Below are positions 34,007 to 42,326 of a stretch of 64,000 bases of DNA, one piece after another (positions within the stretch are counted from its first letter, which is position 1; every line of letters begins with the position of its first letter). The notes beneath the pieces were generated by a model. That model had not been told where the DNA came from. It worked only from the letters and a program-made list of their open reading frames with translations, and searched no databases. The position numbers and the translations under genes are program-made. The stretch lies in contig CP022585.1 of assembly GCA_002243285.1 (NCBI GenBank), positions 4,328,641 through 4,392,640 on the forward strand, read 5' to 3'. The DNA is from Candidatus Fluviicola riflensis. Lineage in GTDB: Bacteria; Bacteroidota; Bacteroidia; Flavobacteriales_D; Crocinitomicaceae.

Positions 34007-34528
34007 ATGAATAAGCGAATAGAAGCAGCGTTGAATGATCAGGTTCAGAAAGAAAGTTCTTCTTCTCAATTTTACCTGGCGATGGCTTCGTGGGCCGAAA
34101 ATAATGGCTTGAACGGAACCGCAAAATTTATGTACCAGCACTCGGATGAAGAGCGTTTTCACATGCTGAAACTCATCAAGTTTATAAATGAGCGTGGTGG
34201 GGTGGCAGTAGTTCCGGCTGTGGAGCAACCACCAAAAACATTCAAATCATTAGAGCGTGTTTTTGAATTGTTGCTGGAGCACGAATTACTGGTAACAGCC
34301 AGTATCAATGATGTGGTAGACGCATGTCTGCAGGAAAAAGATTATTCCACACACAACTTCATGCAATGGTACGTTTCTGAGCAATTGGAAGAGGAAGCAT
34401 TGGCACGTGGTATCCTGGACAAATTACGTTTGATAGGAGGTGATAAAGGCGGATTGTATTTGTTTGACCGGGATCTTGAAAACCAGGCGGCAAAAGCAAC
34501 GGCGCCCGGAACAGATAGCAAGGCATAA
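34007..34528 (+). CDS. ftnA: Bacterial non-heme ferritin
   Basis: A 173-residue iron-storage protein of the four-helix-bundle family. Diiron ligands are visible: E16 in QKESSSSQFYLAMA, E49 and H52 in SDEERFHM, then ELLVTASINDVVD and MQWYVSEQLEEEAL for helices C and D. The typical WAENNGL segment is present. Length is normal. It would form the 24-subunit shell that oxidises Fe2+ and stores Fe3+, complementing the feo operon at 8 kb. It is followed at 34590 by a large sensor gene. Confidence 0.94.
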   Translation: MNKRIEAALNDQVQKESSSSQFYLAMASWAENNGLNGTAKFMYQHSDEERFHMLKLIKFINERGGVAVVPAVEQPPKTFKSLERVFELLLEHELLVTASINDVVDACLQEKDYSTHNFMQWYVSEQLEEEALARGILDKLRLIGGDKGGLYLFDRDLENQAAKATAPGTDSKA

Positions 34529-34589
34529 AATAATGCTGAAAACGAGCGGCCTGCGTTCCATGGAATAAAGGAATCATTATATTTATACA

Positions 34590-37500
34590 ATGATCAATCG
34601 GTTATTGGGTCTTACTACAATGCTCTTTCTGAGCGCACTGGTGCATAGCCAGCTTGCCTATCGTTTCCGTAATTTCAGTATTACCGATGGTTTGTCGCAA
34701 AGTTCCGTTACCTGTATTGTTCAGGATGACGTTGGAACGCTGTGGATCGGCACTCAAGACGGCCTCAACCGGTTCGACGGCCGACAATTCGAACTCTTTA
34801 CTTCCGATGATACCAAGGGGTTGGAAAGCGAATACATCCACTCTTCACTTAAAGCAAAAAACGGGAAGCTGTGGTTTGGTACTTCAAACGGACTTACGGG
34901 TTATGACCAGAACAAAGAGCAGTTTATTACTTATGGTGTAGGATCTAACAATCCGCTTTCCATCGAAGCAATCGCCGAAGCTGGTAATGGTGATTTGTGG
35001 TTGGGAACCTCTACACAGGGATTGGTGAAATGGGAAAACAAGACCAGGAAACTAAAGCTGGTGAATTCCAAGTTCCCCAGTAAACGCATTCTTTTTGTTC
35101 GTTTCCTGGATGATAACACGTTGTTGATCTCAACGGAAGATAAAGGCGTGTTCAGCTACAATATCAAAACAGGCCGTTGGTATAAAGTATTGACGAAAAA
35201 GAAAATTGAGAACTGGCTGGTAAACGATGCGGAATATTTCTCAGGAACCGTTTATATTCTCAGCACAAACAAAGGAATCTGGCTTTACGATTATACAACC
35301 AATACCGTTTCACCGTTTTTAACACAGATCGAACGAGATCTTGGTATCATTGAAATTGCGGACGTATTCCTGCGTTCAACCGACGAGATTTATATCGCTA
35401 CGCAGAATAAAGGTTTGCTGACCGTGTTGAAAAACAATGGTGTCTATTCCATTCATCAAAGCAAGCAGGATATTTTCCAGAAAAACGCCTTGCTGTATGA
35501 CGAAATCAACACGTTATTCCCGGACGAAAACGGCGCTATCTGGATCGGAACCTTGCGCGGACTGAGTTGTTTTGACCCGGTAAACCAGGGCTTTTTGGGA
35601 ATTGGACCTTCTGGAAACCTGAAACTGGGGTTGCCATCGGCTAGTGTTTGGGCATTTGCTGAAGATCCAGACCAAAAACAGTTGTTTGTAGCCACTGATT
35701 TTGCGGTTTCGGTATTGGACCGGTCAAAAGGGTCGTTCCAGCAATATTACCTGGCAAAAGGTTCTGAAAATGATGAATCAAGCATCATGTCGCTGCTCTA
35801 CATCAATGACCACGAGATCTTGGTAGGCTGCACCGACGGTTTGTATTTACTGTCCTACTTCGGTGCTGCGTACACCTTTAAAAAAGTCGAATACAAAAAG
35901 CTGGAAAACCCCACCAACTTTGACCGTATATACAAGATTCTACACTACAAAGACAGTCGTTATTTCTTAGCGACCAAAGGAGGTGTGCTCCTATACGATC
36001 ACGCCAAAAAAACAACGGTCAGTTTTGTACACGATTCCAAAAAACCAAAGAAAACACTTGGAGCAGGTGTATGCCGTTTGGCTTATAAAGGAATAGATGG
36101 CACCATTTATTTCGGAACAAGTACTGGCGGATTGCATGTGTTGAAAACAGATAATAACGGGGAACTTTCTATCGTTCCTTTCCGCTACAACGCACAGCTG
36201 GCGATTATTACGAAAGATTATGTTTCGGCGTTGTATCAGCCTACGAAAACCGATTTGTGGATCGCAACTACAGGTTCGGGCTTGCTCTACATGAACTTTA
36301 AAACGGGTAAAGTAGACAGCTTCTCGAAAAAGGACGGTATTCCCAATAACTTTGTATACGGAATTGTACCGGACGCCAACGGAGATCTATGGATTAGCAC
36401 CAACAAAGGGTTGGGTAAATTTGATCCGGACGACAATTCGTGCATTAACTTCTCGGAAGTCCACGGACTCATGAGCAATGAGTTTAATACCGGAGCATAT
36501 TTGGCTTCAAAAACGGGAGAATTGTATTTCGGAGGAATTGCCGGCTACAACTTTTTCAACCCGCTGACAATGAACAAGCAGCAGCGGCCGCTGGAAATCC
36601 GGTTTACCAAATTCAAGCTCGACAAAGACTGGTTGCACCCGGATGATAAAGATGCGCCGTTCAAAAAAACAATTTCAGAAGTAAACAGGATCGAGTTACC
36701 CTACGACCAGCGAAGTTTTACCTTGCACTTTGTCGCTTCCGACCTCATGAATCCGGAATTGCTGGAATACAAATACCGCCTGAAAGGTTCCGACGAAGAA
36801 ACCATCTTTTTGGGTAGCACCAACGAAATCCGGTTCAACTCACTTTCTCCCGGCACCTATACATTGGAAGTTTACGTGCGCCGAACGGATGGTGAATGGA
36901 TTTCTTCGCCCGCGACGCTCGATATTGAAGTAGCATCACCGTTTTGGTGGAAGTGGTGGTTTTGGGTGATTGCAGCCATTGTGATCGCACTGGTTACGTA
37001 TGGTGTCATTCGTGGCAGAATAGAACAGGCCCGCAGGGAACAGGTGCGGCTGGAAATGAAAATTGTGGAGCGGACCAAGGAAATCCGGGCGCAAAACGTG
37101 AAGATCGAATCGCAAAAACGGATCATCGAGGAAGAGAAGAACAAGGTTGAAGAACAAAAACGGTTGTTGCAGATCGAAAAGGACAAGTCGGAAAAACTCC
37201 TTCGGAATATCATTCCCGAATCTACAGCAGAAGAACTCAAAACAAAAGGCCGGGCATCGGCGCGAGCGTATAAAACTGTTTCGGTGTTGTTTACCGATTT
37301 TGTGGGTTTCACCAAAAGTGCCGAGCGGATGAAACCGACTGAGTTGGTGAACCGGTTGGATATTTATTTCCGGAAGTTCGATGAAATCATTGTGCGCAAT
37401 AACCTTGAAAAAATCAAAACCATCGGCGACGCGTATATGTGTGCCGGCGGAGTGCCCGTGCGCAATAATACCAATCCGATTGATGCGGTATTGGCCGCCT

Positions 37501-38495
37501 TACAGATCCAGGATTACATGCTGCTGCTGCGCAATGACGCCATTGCCAACAATACCGAATACTGGGAATTGCGCCTTGGAATTAACACCGGTGAAGTAAC
37601 GGCTGGTGTAATCGGATCAGAGCGTTTGGCATACGATATTTGGGGCGCGACCGTAAACCAGGCGCAGCGCATGGAAATGATGGGCGAGCCGGGCAGAGTA
37701 ACCATTTCGGGCGCGACCTTTAAGCTGATCGAACCGTATTTTGAATGTACGTTCCGTGGAAAAGTGCAGTCGAAAAGTAAGGGAATGATCGATATGTTTA
37801 CGGTTGAACGCATCAAACCCGAACTTTCGGTCAATGGAGAAGGCTTGTTGCCAAATGACCGTTTTCAGCAAATCGTGAACCTGCACTTATATAGTAGTAT
37901 CAATTACTACAAGGCAGAACGCCACATTATGAAAGTGCTTGAGCGCGGATTATCGTCAAAACTGCATTACCACAGTATCGCGCATACCAAAGATGTGGTG
38001 CGTGCCGTGGAACGTTATGCTTTATTGGAAGGTGTGACCGATGAAGGTTTATTCCTCTTGAAATCGGCAGCGACCTATCACGATGCGGGGTTTGTGGAAA
38101 ACTATGAGCTCAACGAACCGATCGGTGCGCGCATGGCCGAAGAGATCCTGCCGAAATACGGTTATTCCGAACAACACATTGCGCAAATCAAGGAACTGAT
38201 CTTCGTAACGCAGATTCCGCATAAGCCGAAAAATCACCTTGAGCAGATCATTTGCGATGCCGACCTCGATTATTTAGGACGGGATGATTTCCATGAAATT
38301 GCCGACAAACTGCGCCGCGAATTAAAAGAGCACGGTAAAATCGATAGTGACCGCAAGTGGGACCAATTGCAGGTTTCTTTCCTGCGCATGCATGTGTATT
38401 TCACACCGACAGCCATCGCCAGTCGCCAGGAAAAGAAGAACAAGAATCTACAGGAAGTGCTTGATCGTTTGGAACGCGATGAATATGAGGATTAG
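34590..38495 (+). CDS. Beta-propeller sensor fused to adenylate cyclase and HD domain
   Basis: A 1301-residue membrane signalling protein. Signal peptide 1-20; two-component-regulator propeller repeats ~25-690 (LWIGTQDGLNRFDG-type blades recur); Y_Y_Y-type beta domain ~700-780; a transmembrane helix ~787-808 (WWFWVIAAIVIALVTYG); coiled coil ~810-870; class III nucleotide cyclase ~890-1075; C-terminal HD domain ~1110-1290. The cyclase has metal aspartates in LFTDFVGFT and KTIGDAYM. Lys of KTIGD and Asp of YDIWG predict ATP rather than GTP, and NQAQRM supplies the transition-state Asn and Arg. The HD domain shows HSIAHT, YHDAGF and CDADLDYLG metal ligands. It probably makes cAMP in response to an external ligand; the HD domain may hydrolyse a phosphate compound. 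Confidence 0.88.
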   Translation: MINRLLGLTTMLFLSALVHSQLAYRFRNFSITDGLSQSSVTCIVQDDVGTLWIGTQDGLNRFDGRQFELFTSDDTKGLESEYIHSSLKAKNGKLWFGTSNGLTGYDQNKEQFITYGVGSNNPLSIEAIAEAGNGDLWLGTSTQGLVKWENKTRKLKLVNSKFPSKRILFVRFLDDNTLLISTEDKGVFSYNIKTGRWYKVLTKKKIENWLVNDAEYFSGTVYILSTNKGIWLYDYTTNTVSPFLTQIERDLGIIEIADVFLRSTDEIYIATQNKGLLTVLKNNGVYSIHQSKQDIFQKNALLYDEINTLFPDENGAIWIGTLRGLSCFDPVNQGFLGIGPSGNLKLGLPSASVWAFAEDPDQKQLFVATDFAVSVLDRSKGSFQQYYLAKGSENDESSIMSLLYINDHEILVGCTDGLYLLSYFGAAYTFKKVEYKKLENPTNFDRIYKILHYKDSRYFLATKGGVLLYDHAKKTTVSFVHDSKKPKKTLGAGVCRLAYKGIDGTIYFGTSTGGLHVLKTDNNGELSIVPFRYNAQLAIITKDYVSALYQPTKTDLWIATTGSGLLYMNFKTGKVDSFSKKDGIPNNFVYGIVPDANGDLWISTNKGLGKFDPDDNSCINFSEVHGLMSNEFNTGAYLASKTGELYFGGIAGYNFFNPLTMNKQQRPLEIRFTKFKLDKDWLHPDDKDAPFKKTISEVNRIELPYDQRSFTLHFVASDLMNPELLEYKYRLKGSDEETIFLGSTNEIRFNSLSPGTYTLEVYVRRTDGEWISSPATLDIEVASPFWWKWWFWVIAAIVIALVTYGVIRGRIEQARREQVRLEMKIVERTKEIRAQNVKIESQKRIIEEEKNKVEEQKRLLQIEKDKSEKLLRNIIPESTAEELKTKGRASARAYKTVSVLFTDFVGFTKSAERMKPTELVNRLDIYFRKFDEIIVRNNLEKIKTIGDAYMCAGGVPVRNNTNPIDAVLAALQIQDYMLLLRNDAIANNTEYWELRLGINTGEVTAGVIGSERLAYDIWGATVNQAQRMEMMGEPGRVTISGATFKLIEPYFECTFRGKVQSKSKGMIDMFTVERIKPELSVNGEGLLPNDRFQQIVNLHLYSSINYYKAERHIMKVLERGLSSKLHYHSIAHTKDVVRAVERYALLEGVTDEGLFLLKSAATYHDAGFVENYELNEPIGARMAEEILPKYGYSEQHIAQIKELIFVTQIPHKPKNHLEQIICDADLDYLGRDDFHEIADKLRRELKEHGKIDSDRKWDQLQVSFLRMHVYFTPTAIASRQEKKNKNLQEVLDRLERDEYED

Positions 38496-38510
38496 GGATT
38501 TCTCACTTTT

Positions 38511-38634
38511 TCTTCCCACAGATACTTGGATTTTTGCGCTCCTAACGGCAGCGCAGATGGTAATATTTTACTAATGATATTATTGTAAATAGCGAGTCCG
38601 TTAGGCGAGTCTTATCTGTGCATCTGTGGGAGAT
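38511..38634. repeat. Dispersed palindromic repeat A4
   Basis: Arms TTCCCACAGATA (38513-38524) and TATCTGTGCATCTGTGGG (38613-38630) enclose a GCGCTCCTAACGGCAGCGC module (38536-38554), which is the reverse complement of the module in A2, and a GAGTCCGTTAGGCGAGTC module (38594-38611). It lies between the convergent cyclase and SpoIIE genes. Confidence 0.75.
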
Positions 38635-38658
38635 CTTTTTACGAGATTTATGGTAGGA

Positions 38659-40656
38659 TCAAATCTCCACCCCCATAAAACAAACATCATCCACCTGATC
38701 TTCGGATCCTTTCCACTGAAAGAAAAAATCTTCCAGGAGCTGCTGCTGGCGAATCAACGATTCGTGACGAATGCTCAGAATATACTGACGCACGACGGGA
38801 GTTTTCATTTTTTTACCTTCACCTCCTCCAAATTGATCGGCATAACCATCGGTAAACAAGTAGAGGCGGTCACCGGATTTTAACGAAAGATCGTGTGTTG
38901 AAAAAGGTTCGTAACGATCAAATTTTCCAACTGGGGCTTTATTTCCTTTTACGATTTCAAAATCATCGGCATCGGGGCGCAAGATCCACAACGCGTGGTG
39001 CGCTCCGGCAAATTGAACGGCAGAGAGATCATTGGAAAACGATAAAATTCCGACGTCCATACCATCTCTTACCTGGCTTTCAGAAGTGTGCTGGTTAAAA
39101 TTTTCCACCACCAACCTGCGCGTTTCATCCAGTAATTCACCGGGAATGGTGTGCTTCATTTCGCGGACTGCCCGGTTCATCGCGTTGGAGCAAACAATAC
39201 TCACCATTGCGCCCGGAACTCCATGACCTGTGCAATCGCAGCACGCGAGGAGGTAACCCAAAGTGGTTTTTTCAAACCAATAAAAATCGCCGGCAACAAT
39301 GTCTTTTGGGAAATAACTCACAAACGACTTCGGAAAAACGCTCTTGATTCGTTCCTTTTCGGGAAGAATGGCTTCCTGCAAGCGCTTGGCGTAACGAATA
39401 CTTTGCAAAATCTCGGTATTCTGGTGTTCAATAATAGCGTTGGTGGCAGCAAGTTTATCGTGCGATTTTTTCTTGAACCGGTAGCGATTGAACACAAAAA
39501 ACACTGTGATGGAAAGCAACAGAATCCCGACACCTCCGGTAATGAGGTACAAACGAGTTGATTTCTCCGCGAATTTCTTGTCTTGTTCCAGCAGCATAAT
39601 TCGCTGATTGTTTTCCTTGATCGAAATAGCGGCTTCCATTTCAGCCATTTTTTTGGAAACCTTTTGGTTAAATAACTCCGTGCTTAATTGGACGTACTGA
39701 TTTTGGTAATAAAACGCGCTGTCGTACAAACCTCTTGTTGCCAAAATCTTTGAATACAAAAACGCCGCATTTTTGATTTCTTCCTTCGCGCCGATTTCGT
39801 TAGCTATGTTATAGGCCAGTAACGAAAAATAAGCCGCCGAATCGGGTTGTCCTGTTGCCCGCTTTGCCTTGGCCAGATCTACGTAACTGATCGCGAGGCC
39901 TTGTAGATCCTCCAGATACAGCTTTAGTTTGATCGCTTTTTGTAAATACCGTTCCGCGGCCCAAAAATTCCCGCGTTTCAGTTCAATTGTTCCAAGCACG
40001 TCATAAGCGGTTGATTGGACATATTGGTCCTCATTTTCTATACCGAGCCGCAAGGCGTTTTTTGCGCTTGATTTCGCGCCCGAATAACCTTCCATTTCCA
40101 GGTAAAGCTTCGAAAGGTTCGCATACGAATCGCCTTTCGTGATCTTATCACCATGTTTCAACGCTCCTTTGAAATAGGACATCGCTTTCTCGTAGTTTTG
40201 CTGCTGTAAATGAATAGCGCCCAAACCGTTCAGGCACATTGCCCTTCCTTTGGAATTATCGGTTTTATTAAACAGCGATTGTGCCCGGCTGATATGTTCT
40301 ACCGCAGAGCCATATTTTCCTTCCAGAATTTCCAGGTCACCGGTATAAAATAGCGCCCAGGCTTTTCCGTCTTCATCATGAATTTTTTCGGCTAATTTTT
40401 GAGCCTTTACCAAAAACTCCCGCCCGAGTTCATATTTATCCGAGTAATAATGGCATGTTCCCAAATCGAGCAATGCCTGAACGCGGGCCTCACTACTCGG
40501 GTTCGAAATTTTCAATTCGCGATTGGAAAACTCCAGCGCTTTTTCCGGATTACTAAAAATATACGTATCTACCGAATCGTGCAGTGAAACCGCAGCTTGC
40601 TGAGCTGATGCGCCCAAGCAAAAAAGAAGAAAGATACACGCTGGAAGACGCTTCAT
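38659..40656 (-). CDS. TPR-domain sensor with SpoIIE-type PP2C phosphatase
   Basis: A 665-residue membrane protein. Signal peptide 1-18; tetratricopeptide repeats ~20-340 (for example GLGAIHLQQQNYEKAMSYFKGAL); a transmembrane helix ~372-392 (LYLITGGVGILLLSITVFFVF); a coiled linker with the KRLQEAILPE motif typical of SpoIIE proteins; then the phosphatase domain ~430-660 with PKDIVAGDFYWFE, CDCTGHGVPGAMVS, RDGMDVGI and LFTDGYADQFGG, whose aspartates bind Mn/Mg. It likely dephosphorylates an STAS-type anti-sigma antagonist; the RsbW-like ATPase at 19067 could belong to the same pathway. Its ATG overlaps the upstream gene by 4 nt. Confidence 0.91.
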   Translation of the reverse strand: MKRLPACIFLLFCLGASAQQAAVSLHDSVDTYIFSNPEKALEFSNRELKISNPSSEARVQALLDLGTCHYYSDKYELGREFLVKAQKLAEKIHDEDGKAWALFYTGDLEILEGKYGSAVEHISRAQSLFNKTDNSKGRAMCLNGLGAIHLQQQNYEKAMSYFKGALKHGDKITKGDSYANLSKLYLEMEGYSGAKSSAKNALRLGIENEDQYVQSTAYDVLGTIELKRGNFWAAERYLQKAIKLKLYLEDLQGLAISYVDLAKAKRATGQPDSAAYFSLLAYNIANEIGAKEEIKNAAFLYSKILATRGLYDSAFYYQNQYVQLSTELFNQKVSKKMAEMEAAISIKENNQRIMLLEQDKKFAEKSTRLYLITGGVGILLLSITVFFVFNRYRFKKKSHDKLAATNAIIEHQNTEILQSIRYAKRLQEAILPEKERIKSVFPKSFVSYFPKDIVAGDFYWFEKTTLGYLLACCDCTGHGVPGAMVSIVCSNAMNRAVREMKHTIPGELLDETRRLVVENFNQHTSESQVRDGMDVGILSFSNDLSAVQFAGAHHALWILRPDADDFEIVKGNKAPVGKFDRYEPFSTHDLSLKSGDRLYLFTDGYADQFGGGEGKKMKTPVVRQYILSIRHESLIRQQQLLEDFFFQWKGSEDQVDDVCFMGVEI

Positions 40657-41015
40657 TTTTTACGCATTACAAAACGATTGACATAAAAATAGGTGATAAA
40701 CAGCAAGCCGAGGATAAAAAAACCGGTGGCATAAGGCCGGGTGGTATCATTGGCGAAAAACTCACCCAGCATCCATACCGAGTTGGCCAGGATCCAGCAA
40801 ACAACAGCCAGGTTATGAAATAGTTCCGAACGGTTTTTGCGTGTCATGATAGTGATGAAAATGGCCACCAGCACCGTTGGCACAATCATGATGGTACCCA
40901 TCAGTTTGAAATCGGCGACCCAGCAAAGGTCTTTTAACAACCACAACAGAATGTGGAAGTTTTCATAAGTGCGCACTTTCGTTGAAACAACAGATGGTGT
41001 ATCGTTTTCCTCCAT
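40653..41015 (-). CDS. Small multi-helix membrane protein
   Basis: A 120-residue integral membrane protein with about three helices (~40-56 MGTIMIVPTVLVAIFITIM, ~66-84 FHNLAVVCWILANSVWMLGEF, ~95-113 TGFFILGLLFITYFYVNRF), short polar ends and a basic C-terminus (RKK). It lies directly upstream of and overlaps by 4 nt (ATGA) the TPR-SpoIIE gene, so they are translated together. No family was recognised. Confidence 0.75.
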   Translation of the reverse strand: MEENDTPSVVSTKVRTYENFHILLWLLKDLCWVADFKLMGTIMIVPTVLVAIFITIMTRKNRSELFHNLAVVCWILANSVWMLGEFFANDTTRPYATGFFILGLLFITYFYVNRFVMRKK

Positions 41016-41193
41016 GTAACTTCAATTTTCACGTCGGGACGTAGTAGTTTTTCCAAAACCCCACAATCCGGTTTGGGATGTTTGCCCTAAATGTACTATT
41101 TTAGAGTAAACTACGTTTAGAATTTTAAACAACGTTCTAATACTTTGGCATTGGTTTTGCAAGTACGTTTTGACCTATTAATGAAAATTAGTC

Positions 41194-41985
41194 ATGAAAA
41201 AAGGAATGTATATTGTTGTGCTGCTCGTAATTGCAGCATTTATAACAAGTAGTCAACTGGTAACTTATCCAAGTGTTACCAACGAATCGTTTCAGGTGGG
41301 CGAGAAATTGCGCTACCGGATAACTTACGGTTTTGTGGATGCCGGTGAAGCGACACTGGAAGTAAAATCGACCACAAAAAAAGGAACAGGCTCACGCGAA
41401 TTGGTGCATGTAAAAGGAACGGGTAAAACACTCGGCGGATTTAATGCGGTATTCAAAGTGAATGATACATACGAAAGTTACATCGACAAGAAAGGAATCT
41501 TTCCATGGCAGTTTGTGCGTCGTGTAGATGAGGGCGGCTATAAGATCAACCAGGATTACACCTTCAAACACGATAAACTGAAAGTAGACAACGGCGACGG
41601 AAAAGAGTTTACCATTCCGGTGGGAATCCAGGACATGATCTCGTCTTTCTATTATGCACGAACACTTGATTTCAAGAACGTGAAGAAAGGTGATATTTTT
41701 GAGTTCAAGTGTTTCATGGACGACAAGGTTTGGCCGTTGAAAGTGAAATACGTGGGTGATGAGGTAATTCATATCCGCAAAGGGAAGTTCGCTTGTAAGA
41801 AGTTTGTTCCGGTGGTGCAAACAGGGCGTTATTTCAAGAGCGAAAACGATGTGAACTTCTGGGTAACGGACGACAAAAACCGCATTCCGATTCTGATTCG
41901 TGCTAAGATTCCGGTTGGAATCGTGAAACTGCACCTTGTGGAATGGTCAGGACTGAAAGAAGACCTGGTAAAAGTGAAGAAATAG
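41194..41985 (+). CDS. DUF3108 domain protein
   Basis: A 263-residue exported or membrane-anchored protein. The hydrophobic N-terminus (~4-20) is followed by the DUF3108 pattern: GEKLRYRITYGFVDAGEATLEVK, YESYIDKKGIFPWQFVRRVDEGGYK, and the late GDIFEFKCFMDDKVWPLKVKYVG. DUF3108 proteins are periplasmic beta-rich proteins of unknown function, widespread in Bacteroidota. Two hairpin structures follow the stop. Confidence 0.88.
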   Translation: MKKGMYIVVLLVIAAFITSSQLVTYPSVTNESFQVGEKLRYRITYGFVDAGEATLEVKSTTKKGTGSRELVHVKGTGKTLGGFNAVFKVNDTYESYIDKKGIFPWQFVRRVDEGGYKINQDYTFKHDKLKVDNGDGKEFTIPVGIQDMISSFYYARTLDFKNVKKGDIFEFKCFMDDKVWPLKVKYVGDEVIHIRKGKFACKKFVPVVQTGRYFKSENDVNFWVTDDKNRIPILIRAKIPVGIVKLHLVEWSGLKEDLVKVKK

Positions 41986-41993
41986 TACAACTT

Positions 41994-42031
41994 AAGAGCT
42001 TGTTTTTAGATCAAACTTCAAACAGGCTCTT
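41994..42031 (+). terminator. Hairpin after the DUF3108 gene
   Basis: Arms AAGAGCTTGTTT (41994-42005) and AAACAGGCTCTT (42020-42031) pair with one G-T, 14-nt loop. The T-run is weak, so it may be an mRNA 3' stabiliser rather than the main terminator. Confidence 0.6.
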
Positions 42032-42040
42032 ATTTCCAAT

Positions 42041-42079
42041 AAAGCCATCAATCGGTAACAATCCGGTTGGTGGCTTTTT
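42041..42079 (+). terminator. Rho-independent terminator after the DUF3108 gene
   Basis: Arms AAAGCCATCAA (42041-42051) and TTGGTGGCTTT (42067-42077) pair over 11 bp with one G-T; T residues follow to 42079. Confidence 0.8.
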
Positions 42080-42251
42080 CGTTTGGGGTTTTCGGGATAT
42101 CGTATCAGCCTCAAGATGATTCCGAACAGCCAAATTCCCGAACATTGTTTTCAAAAAGTAGTTTATTCCTATTCAACGGAACGATCCCAAAACAAATATA
42201 TTCACAAATCCAACCCCAATAAACAAAATAAAAACATCCTAAAAGTTTAGT

Positions 42252-42271
42252 TTTGTGATAAATTTCACAAA
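42252..42271. promoter_or_regulatory. Possible Crp/Fnr-type dyad
   Basis: TTTGTGATAAATTTCACAAA has half-sites TGTGA and TCACA with a 6-nt spacer (ATAAAT), which is the E. coli CRP consensus spacing. It lies ~30-50 nt upstream of the minus-7 box of the tryptophan dioxygenase gene, consistent with an activator or repressor site. The cyclase at 34590 is a possible cAMP source. A chance match cannot be excluded. Confidence 0.4.
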
Positions 42272-42301
42272 TTTGTTTACTATTTATACACCTGTTTGAT
42301 T

Positions 42302-42309
42302 TACTTTTG
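42302..42309 (+). promoter_or_regulatory. Minus-7 box of tryptophan dioxygenase (TACTTTTG)
   Basis: TACTTTTG, a full TAnnTTTG match, 17 nt upstream of the ATG at 42327. Confidence 0.6.
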
Positions 42310-42326
42310 TCTAAACGGCACATAGG

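Larger units (their letters stand above)
42080..42326. other. AT-rich promoter region before the tryptophan dioxygenase gene
   Basis: No coding region on either strand looks real. A promoter box TACTTTTG (42302-42309) lies at the right end, 17 nt before the ATG at 42327. Upstream is a short inverted match TTTTGTGATAAATTTCACAAA (42251-42271) that could be a dyad operator: TTTGTGA against TCACAAA is a symmetric pair typical of Crp-like sites. Confidence 0.5.
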
